A DNA stretch of 64,000 nt from [Mycoplasma] gypis (GCF_016924775.1 NZ_JAFFTD010000001.1:1-64000); one strand, 5' to 3'. Shown: positions 11,026-22,738, numbered from the stretch's first letter. Notes: generated by a model not told the origin, from the letters alone. Translations and numbers: made by a program.

Positions 11026-13081
11026 AAAACTTTTTCTTTCAATAGGCCCTGTCCTTGCGACACCTGTGCTAGCGCTTACATTTTTATCAGCTGACACAAA
11101 TGTTTCAAATAATGGAGAAGAAAATCCAGAAAATCCTGCTCCAGCCGTTTCTGATCCAGAATTTAGTACTTTTTCTTCAAAAATGGATGCTTTTATTCAT
11201 GATTCACTTTCGGAATTCATAGATAGTTCAATTTCGGAAGTGAATAGAAGAATTAATAAGCTTCTGGAAATCGAAGATGAAAACTTTAATAAACAACTTT
11301 TAGTTAAGGTTCTTTATTATAAAAAATTAGCGGCATTTTTTAAAGATAATAAAGATGCTATTTTAAAAAATCCACAACAATATGGATTTAATATTGTTTT
11401 CCCAAGAATACTTAGTGATGATGCTAATTACTTTCATGGAGAAATAACTTATCAATCACAGACTTTTGATAACATTATTATCGGTAATAAAGCTCCTAAT
11501 GATTATTCAAATCAAATAAACTCAGAAAATGGGTCAATTACCAAATCACAAGATCAAACATTAAATACAATTGATTGAAAAAATCTTTCTGAAACAGGAA
11601 ATAAATATTTTTCACAACTTAGTGGAGAATTTGAAAAAATCTTTACAAGTCCTGACGATTTACCTGATGAAAGTGTAAAAATTATCAACCCTGAAAAAGG
11701 TTTTATTGATATTGAAGCTCCTTCGGGCTTTGCTAGTTGAAATCAATACTTAATTAGCAAAATTTCTCCAAGATTCACGCTTTTTGATTTACAACAAAAC
11801 CAAGATTTTAATGATAAACACAAAGAAGAAGAGCCTCAAGCCGAAATTCCCCCCTTACTTCCTGAAGAAAAAACTTTAGAAGATCCGATTGAAAGCGATG
11901 TGGTTCAAAACATTTCTCGTTTAAATCCTTATATTGACTGACAATTTTTAAATTCTTCTAATTCAGATTTAATAAATCCAGTCAATATTAATCAACATTT
12001 TTGATTTAATAACCCAATTTATACTAGATTTGAATATAAAGTGTTAGAGGTTAAAGAAGAATCTGGACAATTGGTTGCAAAAATACAATTATCAGATCGT
12101 TTAAAACCTGAAAAAATCAACATTTATAAAAAGCCGGTTGTTCGCTTTACTTCTGTACAAGTTGCAAAAACAACACAACTCGCTTACTACATTATTCAAA
12201 AAACATTCAAAAGATTATATGATGCTTTGGGTGTAGGTTCAAATATTGAACTCTTAAAATTAAGATCAAATAATCTTGCTAATTCAGTGTATAAGATGAT
12301 TCAACAAGCAATTAAATTAACAAATAATTCAACATTTAAATTCAATGTTAATGCAATCATAAACAATTACACATCATTAGTCGGGAATCAAAACTTTAGT
12401 AGTCTAGAAGATGGGTATAATAAATTGAAAAATACAAATTTTGCCCATGACATTGATTCACTTTTCACAACAGCTTTAAAAATTTCTTTAATTAATAACG
12501 CCCACTACTGACAATTTTTATCAAATGCATTTAATAATCTATTTTATGCAATGAAAGAAAATATTATCAGTGTTGAAAGTTATGTTAAAGAAAACTTAAA
12601 AAATTCAAATCACAAAATTGAAAATCTTGAAACAGCTCTTAATGTTTTAAGAGATGATATTAATATATTTAGCGGTATTGCAAAAACATCAACATTTGAT
12701 GCAAACGCTCAATATAACTCAATCATTGCAATTATTAATAAAATTCATACACAATTCCTTAATATTGGAACAATAACAATTAATAAGGATATTGATTTCG
12801 GTTCAGATAATGCTGAAGCTACATCTTATAATAATGCTTTCAAAGAACTTCAATATAATTCCTTTTTACAACCAGATAGTTCTAAACATTTACTAACAGG
12901 TTCAGCAATAGCTGTAGCAATTCTTGCATTATTTTTCGGATTTGTTGCAGTAATGTTAAAAGTCTTTAAAAATAAAAAAATAAATAATGAAAAAAATAAA
13001 ATAATAATTAGTTCAGTTATTTCAATAACAAGTTTAGTTGTTGCAATTATCTTACTAGTATTAGCGATAGGAGTCTTATAA
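11012..13081 (+). CDS. Large extracellular/membrane subunit of the F1-like/X0 cluster
   Basis: 689 residues. An N-terminal hydrophobic segment (about 7-27) without a lipobox is followed by a long, probably extracellular region of about 590 residues with an acidic Pro/Glu linker near residues 270-300. Two membrane segments close together at the C-terminus end it. The ATG at 11012 has GGAGG 9 bases upstream; an in-frame start 33 bases earlier is less likely because it would break the signal-like N-terminus. Its stop overlaps the alpha-like start (TAATG). Proteins of this layout sit next to alpha/beta in type-3 clusters and are thought to link the soluble ATPase to the outer face. Confidence 0.68.
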
Positions 13082-14619
13082 TGGCAAATAATAAAATTGT
13101 TGTTTCATCAATTCTTGACTACGTTGTTGAAATAACAGGTGAATATGACTATAAACAAAATGAAACATTTACAATAAAAAATAAACCAGAAATTAAATTA
13201 TTCTTGATTTCTGCGACAAGTGATAAAGCATATTGTTTAACAAATGCTCAAGATGGTCAAATCAACGTTGATGATGTTGTTGAAGTGCGTCAAGAATCTC
13301 TAGAAGTTAAAACTTCAAAAGACATGTTTGGAAAAATTACTGATATTTGGGGCAAAGCTATATTCAGTAAGGAAAAAAATTTAAAATTAGAATCACAATT
13401 CTATGACTCAGTATCTAAACCATTTAACAAACCTAATTTATTATTAGATTATGAGCCAATTAATGAACAATTAATCACAGGATACGTATCAGTTGATTTA
13501 TTAATTCCTGTAGGAAGAGGACAAAGACAATTAATTATTGGTGATAGAAAAACTGGTAAGAGTTTTATTGCTTTAAATACAATCATTAACCAAAAAAATC
13601 AAAATGTCAAATGTATTTATGTTGCAATTGGTCAAACTCAAGGTAATGTTGCAAATGTTTATGAAACCTTAAAACAAAATGATGCATTAGATTACACAAT
13701 AATCATTAACTCATCAGCTAATAATCCTTTTGACCAATATTTAGCTCCATATATTGCTATGGCACATGCTGAAAATATTTCAAAAACAGAAGATGTTTTA
13801 ATTGTTTTTGACGATTTAACAACACACGCAAATATCTTCCGTGAAATCGCTTTATTAACTAATAAACCAGTTGGTAAAGAAGCTTTCCCAGGAGATATGT
13901 TCTTTGCTCACTCAAGACTATTAGAACGTAGTGGAAAATTTAAGGGACGCAAATCAATAACAGCATTACCAATTGTACAAACAGTTGACAATGACATTAC
14001 GTCTTTAATTGCTTCGAATATCATTTCAATTACAGATGGACAACTTGTTACAAGTAGTGATATATTTGCTTCTGGAAAATTACCGGCAATTAACATTGAT
14101 TTATCTGTTAGTCGGATTGGTGGAAGTGCACAAACAAAACACATTGCGAAAGTTTCAAGCGAAATTGGAAAAATTTACAAAGCATACCGTCGTCAAATTA
14201 AACTTGCATCCTTAAAATATGATTTAAACGATCAAATGTCAACTTTAATTCAAAACGGAACATTAATTGATGACATGTTTAATCAAAGAGGAGTATCTGT
14301 TTATAATCAAAAAAGCATTTATCTAATTTCAAAATTAATTGCTTGAAATATTTTAAAAGGTGTTAAAAATATTCCTGAAGCAATGAAATTTATCGACATT
14401 TTAATCAACAATGATGAAATTGCAAAAAAATCATTTGAAAGTTTAATAAATAATACTGCTACTGATTCAAATATTATTAGAAATTACTTTGCATTTATGC
14501 TAAATCAATACTCAGAATTTAATAATTTAGATTGAAGAATAAATGTTGAAAAAGAATTTGTAAAACCAGAACAATCTATAATGCAAAAATACACAAAATT
14601 AACTAAAGGAGAAAAATAA
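13081..14619 (+). CDS. F1-like ATPase alpha subunit
   Basis: 512 residues with full alpha-subunit architecture: N-terminal barrel, nucleotide-binding domain with P-loop GDRKTGKS (residues 154-161), the Walker B strand VLIVFDDL, and the arginine-finger segment SVSRIGGSAQ, where the Arg that completes the beta active site is kept. Sequence outside these motifs is divergent from housekeeping atpA, and no F0 genes are nearby. With the gene order this places it in the type-3 F1-like/X0 enzymes rather than the ATP synthase. The 1-base stop/start overlap with beta implies coupled translation at equal amounts. Confidence 0.85.
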
Positions 14620-15980
14620 TGAGCTGCAAAATTACAAAAATTTGAACTGATGTTATTGAAGTGGCTTTTGAAAATGAAGAAGTTGCAAAAGTCAACACAA
14701 TTTTAGCTTCAGAAAATCAAAATTCAATCCTTTTAGTTAAAAAAATCACTGATTTTAACTCAGTATATGCAATGGTTATTAAAACCGATGAAGAACTATT
14801 TGTTAATCAAAAATTAGTAAACACCAATAAAACATTTGTTGTTCCTGTTGGACAAAAAGCAAAAAATAATATTTATAACATTATGGGTGAGTCATTAACA
14901 AACCCAAAAAACAATTCTGAAAAAGTTGAAATGAATTCCACTATTCAAACCAATAATAACTTTAACTGAGAAAATAAAGTTTTAGAAACAGGAATTAAAG
15001 CAATTGATTTCTTCATTCCAATCATCCAAGGTTCAAAAATCGGAATTTTTGGTGGAGCTGGAGTTGGAAAAACTGTTTTAATGAAAGAAATTATTTTTAA
15101 CCTTTCAAAATCACAAGAAAAAACTTCATCCATTTTCATCGGTTCTGGTGAACGTTCAAGAGAAGGAGTTGAATTATATAAAGACCTTCAAGATTCAGAT
15201 TTGATGAAAAACTCAACAATGTATATTTCACAAATGAATGAATCAGCTGGATCAAGAATGAATATTGTTCCTGTTGGTTTAACAGCGGCTGAATATTTAA
15301 GAGACCAAGAAAAAGAAAATGTTTTACTTTTTATTGATAATATTTTCCGTTTCTTACAAGCAGGAAATGAAATTAGTGCTTCAATGGACAAAAAGCCATC
15401 AATTGGTGGATATCAATCAACTTTAAATACTGATATTTCATTGATTGAAAACAGAATTTTTGCTAATGAAAATGGATCAATTACTTCTTTCCAAACTGTT
15501 TTCTTACCAATGGATGATTTTTCAGATCCTTCAGCGGTTGCAACATTTAAACACTTGGGAGGAAGTTTAGTTCTTTCACGTGATATCGCCGCAAAAAATA
15601 TTTACCCAGCTTTTGATCCCCTTGCTTCAACATCAGCTAGTGTTGATCCAAACATTATTGGTTCAAAACATTACGAAGCAATTATTGAAACAAAACGTAT
15701 CCTACAGAGATATAAAGAATTAGAAGATATCATTCTTATTTTAGGATTTGATGAATTAGATAAAGCATCAAAAGAAGTTGTTAAAAAAGCCTTACAACTT
15801 CAAAACTTCTTTTCACAAACATTTTCAATGGCACAAAATTTCACCCAAAGATCAAGTGTTTTTGTTAAAGTAGAAGACACAGTCGACTCAGTTAAAAGAA
15901 TTATCGATGGTGAATTTTTAGATCACGATCCTGAAGAATTTATGTATATTGGTTCAGTTAATGATTTAATTACAAAATAA
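14619..15980 (+). CDS. F1-like ATPase beta subunit
   Basis: 453 residues. The catalytic P-loop GGAGVGKT is canonical (residues 145-152), the catalytic glutamate is present in GERSREG, and Walker B reads VLLFIDNIF. Catalysis of ATP hydrolysis therefore looks intact. It is shorter than atpD products (about 470), with a divergent N-terminal barrel and C-terminal helical region. It is the last intact gene of the cluster. Its TAA is followed directly by TA, so what would be the next TAATG junction reads TAATA. Confidence 0.87.
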
Positions 15981-18273
15981 TACCAAAAAATCAAAAAATC
16001 TCTTGATTAAAATTTATTTCGTTAATTAGTGTGGGTACTGTTTTTAGTTTACCTTTTATTGCAGCTTCTTGCAGTAGCAGTTCTAAAGATGAAACTGATA
16101 CTAAAAAACAGTATAATGCAGTTGAATTAATTGAAAAAATTAATCAAATTAAAGATTTGAAGAATTTCAAAAGATCTGAGACTGTTTTAGAACAATTAAC
16201 AAATTTTATGAAAATAAAAGTGTCTGAAAATACATATTCTAGTCAAGAATACACAAATTTTCAAACCGCTTTTAACAATGTTGTTAATACATCTAAAAAC
16301 AGTCTTTTTTCTTTTTTAAGTTCTCTAGAATCAAATTCATTAACCATTTTACTAAATCATGAACAAAATGAATATACTGAAGCTCTTTTCAGTCAATTTA
16401 GACAATATAAAGATGCTGCTAATGCTGAATTTCAAAGTATCTTAAATAACAATCTAATCGATTTAGGTTTAGATATTAATAATTTTGATACTGAACAACA
16501 AAAAGTAAACACATGATTAAATAGCCCAGAATATAATGAAGACATAAAAGAAAATATAAATCAAAAAATCACTGAAGTTAGTCAATTATCTACAAAAATA
16601 TTGCTTAATGAACAAAATGAAAAATCATTATTATTTTGACTTTTTAAAACAAGTATAGATTCAATTATTAAACAATCAGAAGATAATAAAACTATTAACT
16701 CAGATGTGTCACACGAAGACAGTAACCAAGGTACACAAGGCACTGAAGAAAATCAGCCACAAAATTCTGAAACAAATAATGATGGAAATCAGGAACAAGA
16801 TTCAACAAGTAAAAATAATTCAGAAACTAATAATAATCAAAATCAGCCACATCCTCCAGTATTTCCACCAAGCTTTAATTGAAATACACCAGCAAATAAT
16901 ACAGATAATCAATATCCAGATTTTGTAAATGAATACAAAATAGTGGATGATAACAAATTGTATAGTGATATTTATAAAAGAACTTTTGCTGTTGCTTATT
17001 CAACAAAATTAAAAGAATTAGAAGGCGAACAAAACGACAAAATTATTGAAGGACAGGGAACATCATGGTTGCTTGACTATCATAAGTATATAAATGCAAA
17101 AAATAAGTATAAATTATTCTTTGCAACAAATCTTCATGTTTTAAGTTATTTTAGCAATGCTATGAGTTCAGAACTATTAAAACATTTTAATTATCAAGAC
17201 CCTACTGGTAATCAATTAATAGGTATTGCTCTTGGAAAAGCTCAGCATCAAGAAAAAAATTCTAAAGCTATTTACTACGCAAATTATACAATTTTTACTG
17301 ATTCTAATTTTGATTCAAGATGGGCTAACAAAACTCAATACACTCAAGGAATTACAAATCCAAGACTTGTTTTTGCAGCTTTTGATTATATGGATCAAGC
17401 ATCTACAAAGCAATATCAGGAAATAATTAAACAAAGATATCAAGAATTTATTGAACACAAAGATTCGAACAACGAAAAAATTATTAAGTTAAATGATGGT
17501 AGCGACATTCCCTTTTATACTGATTTTGCAGTTTTTGAAGTCGATATTGACTTAGACAAAGTTGATTCTACACTTACAAAATGAGTAAGGGAAGCAATTG
17601 AATCCTTAAATAATTACGCTCAATATAATACAGAGCATAATCAACCGAACACAACTCAATCACAACAATTGTGACAAAATATTGATTATTACAGTGCTTC
17701 GCAATTAAATATTGATCACATGCTTACAAATGCTAAAGATATCTACATTGCTGGCTATCCATCAGATAACCAACAAGGACAAGCCTGAATGCAAAATAAT
17801 CCACTGCAAAGAAACAGCGATGAATTTTCATATTTTAGAAGCCCTAAAAATAAAGATGCTTTTGCGTTTGCGACAAATAATGTTGAAACTGCAAGCATAA
17901 ACATTTATACAGCGGTATGAAATCGTTTAATGGCAAGTTATTATGGTGTAAATTATAATATTCGTTTTTCATCATTATATTATGGAGCTAGTGGTTCAAT
18001 GGTACTAAATCAATTTAACCAATTAATTGAATTTATAATGGTGTTAGTTCTAATGTAACTTACGGAGACTTAATGAAAAGAGCAACAATGGCTCCAATTC
18101 AAGTTTCACGAGATATTAAGATTAACGACAATAATACAATTTACTCTTATAACTTAATTGATGGCACCAAACATAAACATCAAAAAGCAAGTTATCTTCA
18201 AAACCTTAAATATATTTACAAAGACGGATTTGAAGATGGGGACTTCAAAACATTCTTATTTAATTTAAAATAA
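15980..18273 (+). pseudogene. Second MIP-like DUF31 lipoprotein, no ATG and frameshifted
   Basis: About 764 codons. The frame opens directly after the beta gene and encodes a lipoprotein signal ending in AASC followed by Ser-rich sequence. A coiled N-terminal region, an Asn/Gln linker and a DUF31 protease domain follow, with His (ATNLHV, codon about 386), Asp (TDFAVFEV) and Ser (GASGSM, codon about 671). No ATG, GTG or TTG precedes the signal peptide; the only candidate at the conserved overlap position is ATA at 15980. GTG at 16031 would cut the signal short. At 18029 one G is missing: the frame runs into TAA at 18056-18058, while the next frame carries the expected tail (IYNGVSSNVTYGDLMKR) to 18273. 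Probably decaying or off; expression would give a protein truncated just after the nucleophile. Confidence 0.8.
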
Positions 18274-18301
18274 TAATATTTCAATCAACATATAGATTTT
18301 T

Positions 18302-18334
18302 AAACGCAAACCAAAAACAGGAATGCGTTTTTTA
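18302..18334 (+). terminator. Terminator after the MIP/MIB/F1-like operon
   Basis: AAACGCA and TGCGTTT form a 7-bp stem followed by a T-run. Confidence 0.6.
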
Positions 18335-18366
18335 TTTTAAAACATTTTAATATTGTCTAAAATATC

Positions 18367-18398
18367 AAAAAACCACAAGAAGTTTTAATTTCTTGTGG
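18367..18398 (-). terminator. Terminator of the 5S rRNA gene
   Basis: Perfect 9-bp inverted repeat CCACAAGAA/TTCTTGTGG. Read on the minus strand it is followed by TTTTTTG, placed about 75 bases beyond the 5S 3' end. Confidence 0.65.
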
Positions 18399-18474
18399 TA
18401 AATAAATTTTTGCGAAAACAAAAATTAAATAGAATTCTAATGTTTATTTATCATTAAAAAAAGTATAAAAAAAA

Positions 18475-18573
18475 GCAACGTCCTATCTTCCCATACGGTA
18501 TTGTCGGCGATGAAGGGCTTAACTGCTGAGTTCGGAATGGGTTCAGGTGGACACCTTCTCTGTGGTTGCTACA
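18475..18573 (-). rRNA. rrf: 5S ribosomal RNA
   Basis: The minus strand carries the conserved 5S core. The helix III region reads CCATTCCGAACTCAGCAGTTAAG, in pieces CCATTCCGAAC and CAGTTAAGCCC, followed by CGCCGACAAT and the closing GGGAAGATAGGACGTTGC. The 5' GCAACCACAG and 3' end pair as helix I. The ends are placed by that pairing and are uncertain by a few bases. No 16S or 23S gene is next to it, so it is an unlinked 5S gene, as in several hominis-group mycoplasmas. It has its own promoter and terminator. Confidence 0.92.
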
Positions 18574-18579
18574 TTGAAT

Positions 18580-18607
18580 ATTGTACTATATAAACAAAAA
18601 AAGTCAA
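18580..18607 (-). promoter_or_regulatory. Promoter of 5S rRNA
   Basis: On the minus strand TTGACT (18602-18607) and TACAAT (18580-18585) are 16 bases apart; the 5S 5' end lies about seven bases beyond the -10 box. Confidence 0.75.
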
Positions 18608-18640
18608 ATATTTTTAATTATGAAAATTTTTATGGTTTTT

Positions 18641-18668
18641 TTGACTTCTTATTTATGAGGAATATAAT
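18641..18668 (+). promoter_or_regulatory. Promoter of the 18.7-kb lipoprotein gene
   Basis: TTGACT (18641-18646) and TATAAT (18663-18668) with a 16-base spacer, 32 bases before the ATG. It lies back to back with the 5S promoter. Confidence 0.75.
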
Positions 18669-18700
18669 TTTTTATATATATTTAATTTTAAGGAAGAGAG

Positions 18701-19609
18701 ATGAAAAAGACTAAATTAGGATGAGCTTCAATAGCTTTTTTAGCAGCAACAACAGTTCTTGCAACTCCTTTGGTTGCTGCACAATGTAATCAAAATAGTA
18801 AAGAAGTGGCTGAAATTAAAGTTACTAGCGAAAGTGATTTATCAAAATTAAATAATGATAAAAAAATAGAGAATATTGCAACAAAACTTTATGATCATGT
18901 TTTTGCTTTAACAATTGATTCATTGAAAAATGATGAAAACTGAGAAAATTCAATTCGTAATATTTCGGAGTTTAAGGTTTTAGACTCAAAAAATAATGTT
19001 CATGTAATTAAAGAAGAAAATATTGTAGATCTTTTAAAAGATCAACTTTGACATTTACATTATTTAAATGATTCTTTTGATAAAAATTCAATTATTACTC
19101 AAATAAAATTACACTTAATTAGAGAAACAGTTCCAAGTATTATTGAAGAAAATAATGATTTTTATTTAATTCTATCAACTGCTGTTGACTATTTAATAAG
19201 CCCTAAAATATTAAGTGATTTATCGAGTAAAGAAAAAGTAGATAACTTAGTAAAAGTATTTACACGTGTTCAAAATTATTTCATAAATCTTGACATAGCA
19301 ATTTGAGACACTGTAGAAAAAAATAAAGACGAAAATAAAAGACAAGAACTTATTGCAAAAGTATCTCTAATGTATCACAAAATTGCTACAGAAATTACTT
19401 CTAAATTAGGAATAGAAATAGAAGGTTTGAATAACATAATAAGTAATTCTGGACACCCTGTTCCAAATATGAAGTTAATTTTAAAAATCAAAAATCAAAA
19501 AGATTTCTTAACTAAATTAAATGCCCTATATAACGATATTCAAAACAACAAAAACTTTGCCTTTAAATTTGAAAAAGAAATTAATGATTTACTTAAAGAA
19601 TTAAAATAA
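18701..19609 (+). CDS. Hypothetical lipoprotein
   Basis: 302 residues starting at ATG behind AAGGAAGAG. The N-terminus is a lipoprotein signal (KK, hydrophobic core, LVAAQC with Cys29; Gln before the Cys is unusual). The rest is helical and rich in Lys, Asn, Glu and Leu, with no recognised domain. It is transcribed alone from a consensus promoter and ends at a terminator. Probably a surface lipoprotein of unknown role. Confidence 0.8.
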
Positions 19610-19618
19610 AAAACAAAA

Positions 19619-19650
19619 ATGTAACGATTTAATGCGTTACATTTTTTTTA
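19619..19650. terminator. Bidirectional terminator between lipoprotein gene and ung
   Basis: ATGTAACG/CGTTACAT, an 8-bp stem with T-runs on both strands; its right edge overlaps the ung stop codon. Confidence 0.75.
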
Positions 19651-20307
19651 AATTAATTTAGTTGATCAATCAATAGGGTTTTTATTTTTTTGGATCAAAT
19701 AATTATTTGCTTGTTTAAAAATGTTACTTCCGATAAAACCACGATAACAGCTTAAACCTGATGGATGTGAAGTTTTAAGAAAAAGATTGTTTGGGTATTG
19801 TTTTTCTACTGGTTTTATGAATTTTTGAGCAAAATTTCCCAATAAAAGAAACACAATATTTTTATGATTTTGACATATTTGCTTAATTGATGATAAAACA
19901 AAAATGTCTCAATTTCAATCCTTGCAAGCAAGAGCTTCATTTTCAAATGTGGTTAAATAGGTATTAAGCAACAAAACCCCTTGCTGTTTTCAATATCTTA
20001 GTGAATTTGTTTCAAAAGTTGACTCAGGGTAACAATTTTGAATTTCTTTGAAAATATTTTTTAAAGAGCTTGGTGTTTTATTAAGTTTGCTACTAAAGGC
20101 AAGACCATCAGCAACAAGAGGCTGATAATATGGATCTTGTCCAATGATAATAACTTTTAAATTATCGAAATCTAAATCATAAGCATTGTATATATTTTCA
20201 ATTTTGGGTGTAATTTTAGAGATATTTTGGTTTATTTTGTATTCAATATTTTGAAAATATTTTTCTTGTTTTTGATTTTGTAAAAAATCTTGAAAATTAA
20301 ATTTCAT
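19648..20307 (-). CDS. ung: Uracil-DNA glycosylase
   Basis: 219 residues, family 1. It removes uracil from DNA in base-excision repair. The catalytic motif is GQDPYY (Asp58), where most family members have GQDPYH. The downstream NT motif is seen in LLLNTYLTT, and the leucine-loop motif as HPSGLSCYRG with the active-site His. Its start overlaps the end of fmt by 11 bases, so the two are co-transcribed from the right. The gene is broken only by UGA-Trp codons. All catalytic residues except the Tyr-for-His neighbour are conserved, so it is probably active. Confidence 0.92.
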
Positions 20308-21136
20308 GTGTAACTTTTTTCTTACCTTCCATTTGGTATTCGTATAAGTAAAGAGTACCGTCTTTAAAATCTAATTTCATAGGAGTTGAAATCTTAGTAT
20401 CAGTAGCGCGGAATATTTTTAACCTTTTATTGTTCATGAAAATAAAAGCTCCAGGTTGATTGTTAAACGCTTTTATTTTTGCCAATGCATCAGAAACGGA
20501 ATCAGTTAAGAAAAGTTGTGCGTCTTCATTTGAAATTTTATTTGCAAAAGTAACTTTGGTTTCATCTTGTTTGATTGCTTTGATAGTTTTATCTTTTAAA
20601 CCTTCTAGTCAAGAGTCAATATTTTTAATTGTAATATTAGCCATTTTCTCGTATGCTTCTAATGCTGTATCTTCTTTTTCAACATCATAACTTACTTTTG
20701 CTATTATGTCGCCAGCATCCATTTCTTTTGTCATATAAATAAAAGTAACACCCATTTGTTTATCTTTATTTAAGAAAGCGTGTTGAATCGGTGCTGCCCC
20801 CCGATATTTTTCTAGTAGGGAACCATGAACATTTACTGAAGCGATTTTAGCAAGTTTTAGAATTTTTTCAGGAATATATTGTCCGAAAGCAGCAGTGATC
20901 AAAAAGTCAAAATCTAGTTCTTGTAATTGGGAATATATCTCTGAAATTTTTTCAGGTTGAAAAAGCGGAATATTAGCATCTTTTGCAAGCTTTGCTACTT
21001 CTGTGTCAATAAGATTTTTTTTGCGATCATATTGACGATTTGGCTGAGATATTATCGCAACAACATCATGATTTGCAATAAGGTGTTCGAAAATTTTTTT
21101 ACTAAAACGGATGGTTCCAGCGAGTACTAATTTCAT
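20297..21136 (-). CDS. fmt: Methionyl-tRNA formyltransferase
   Basis: 279 residues, about 30 fewer than E. coli Fmt. It formylates initiator Met-tRNA using 10-formyl-THF. The catalytic Asn102 and His104 appear in SVNVHGSLLEKYRGAAPIQ, and Asp140 in KEMDAGDI. The C-terminal barrel is short. The start has AGGAG behind it on the minus strand (21140-21145). First gene of an fmt-ung pair. Confidence 0.93.
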
Positions 21137-21340
21137 TTTTTTCTCCTTTTTTTGATTTTTTTATGGTTTTTCCATATTAAAAATTAAAAAGTAAAAAATA
21201 ACTTTTTCAATAAATAATTCAGTTTTTTTATAATTTTTTCATTTTATACCTTCTAAAGCTATTTTTTTAGCGTTATTTATTAAATAAGGTAGAAGAAATA
21301 TATTCATGTTATTAATAATAATTATGTTATTATTTAATTG

Positions 21341-21376
21341 AGGTGGAAACACCTAAATAGCTAGAAAAAATCTAGC
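21341..21376 (+). promoter_or_regulatory. Structured leader of the AEC carrier gene
   Basis: Two adjacent hairpins in the 283-bp gap before the carrier: AGGTG-GAAA-CACCT (a GAAA tetraloop) at 21341-21354 and GCTAGA-AAAAA-TCTAGC at 21360-21376. Neither has a T-run, so they are not ordinary terminators. They could stabilise or regulate the mRNA. The rest of the gap shows only AT-rich sequence and a Shine-Dalgarno near 21411. Confidence 0.45.
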
Positions 21377-21419
21377 ATTTGTAAAAAATATTAGTTAGTT
21401 ATTAAAAAAAGGAAACAAA

Positions 21420-22646
21420 ATGGAACATTTTGTAAAGGTTATTTCAGCCCAAGGGATGTGAGGTGGTGTTCTTGCTACTTTAACATTCGTTGTTATTGGG
21501 TTTTTAGTAACAAGAATGGGTCTTTTTACTAAAGAAACAAACCAAAAACTTTCTCAATTTACATTAAAATGAGCCTTACCATTTTTATGTATCGTTGCAT
21601 TCATGCAACCAGCAAATGCACAATTGGGAAAAGAAATTGGTATTGTTGTTGGAATTAGTATTGTATTTTACGTTCTAGCAGCAGTTATTTCCGAATTAAT
21701 TGTTAAATTCGGTCCTAAAATGATGCCAAGAGCAATTCAAAGAAAAGCTTTAGAAATGTACGAAGCTTCAGATAAATCTCAATCTTCAGAACACTTCAAA
21801 GCAGCAGCAGTTGCTAAATATGAAGCAAGATTATTAACAATCGTTTTAATGCTTTCATATGGATCACTACAATTCTTTGCATACCCAATGGTTATTGCAA
21901 TGTCAGGTTCAATTTTTGACGGTAGTGCTTTAGCACTTGCACAAGTATGATGTATTCCATATATGATTGGTGCATTCTCATACGTAATGCTTAAATATTC
22001 AGGAACAAAAGTTTCTACAAAAAACATTAAACCAGTTATAAAAGCTGTGTTTAGTCCAATGATGTGCTGTCTATACTTCTCACTAATTATGTGAGCAATT
22101 CAATTCGCAGTACCACACAAATATGCAATAGTTGATGGGAAACCATACCAAATATCAGATGGTGGTAAACAATTCTGAGCAGGATTTAAAACAAACTTAC
22201 CAGCTATCGGTAAAGTTCTAGATTCAGGAGTTGGAATTATTTCACCACTTGCATGATTAGTAATTGGTGGAACATTAGCAAATTCAAACATTAAAAAAGC
22301 TGCAAAATCAGCTACAGTTTGAACAACAACAGCTTTAAAATTAATTTTAATGCCACTAATTATGTTATTCATCGGAATGGCATTAGTAGCAGGAGGATTA
22401 ATTACAACAAGTACAGGAACACTTCTAGTATTACTAGGAGCTACTCCTCCAGCAGCTGTATGTATTATTTTCTCAGTTGCAAACAACCACCCAGAAACAA
22501 GCTTAACAGCTGAAGTTTCAGCACTTTCAACATTACTATGTTTAATTGCAATGCCAGTTTGAGTAATTATTGGTTATGTTGCAATGAAAGAAGTTGCTCC
22601 ACAAACACATGCAGCAGCTTCAATGCTTTCAGTAGCGTTAGCTTAG
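21420..22646 (+). CDS. AEC-family transporter (malate permease-like)
   Basis: 408 residues with about ten membrane segments and the inverted-repeat layout of auxin-efflux-carrier family permeases. A conserved region with NSNIKKAAK and a C-terminal half with GATPPAAVCIIFSVANN correspond to the family core. Members move malate, other organic acids or lactate. The dehydrogenase that follows makes an organic-acid substrate plausible. Codon use is strongly biased to optimal codons, suggesting high expression. The ATG follows AAAAAAGGAAACAAA. The family is sure; the substrate is inferred. Confidence 0.82.
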
Positions 22647-22681
22647 TTAAATATTAGGATCTTAAGAATTCTAAAAATACC

Positions 22682-22706
22682 AAGGGTCCTTTCGGGGACT
22701 CTTTTA
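22682..22706 (+). terminator. Hairpin between the AEC carrier and dehydrogenase genes
   Basis: AAGGGTCC pairs with GGACTCTT (one G-T) around a TTTCGG loop, followed by a short, imperfect T-tract; it may end transcription only partly and let the dehydrogenase be co-transcribed. Confidence 0.6.
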
Positions 22707-22738
22707 TATATAAAAACATTTAAAGTGAAGGAATTATT

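Noticed and set aside
16704..16928. Ile/Gln-rich plus-strand ORF in the second MIP
   Set aside because: Out-of-frame reading of the low-complexity linker; no start signal or family.
2305..18273. The F1-like genes as the housekeeping ATP synthase
   Set aside because: No F0 a, b or c and no delta gene, divergent alpha/beta, extra membrane proteins and MIB/MIP neighbours fit the type-3 F1-like/X0 enzyme instead.
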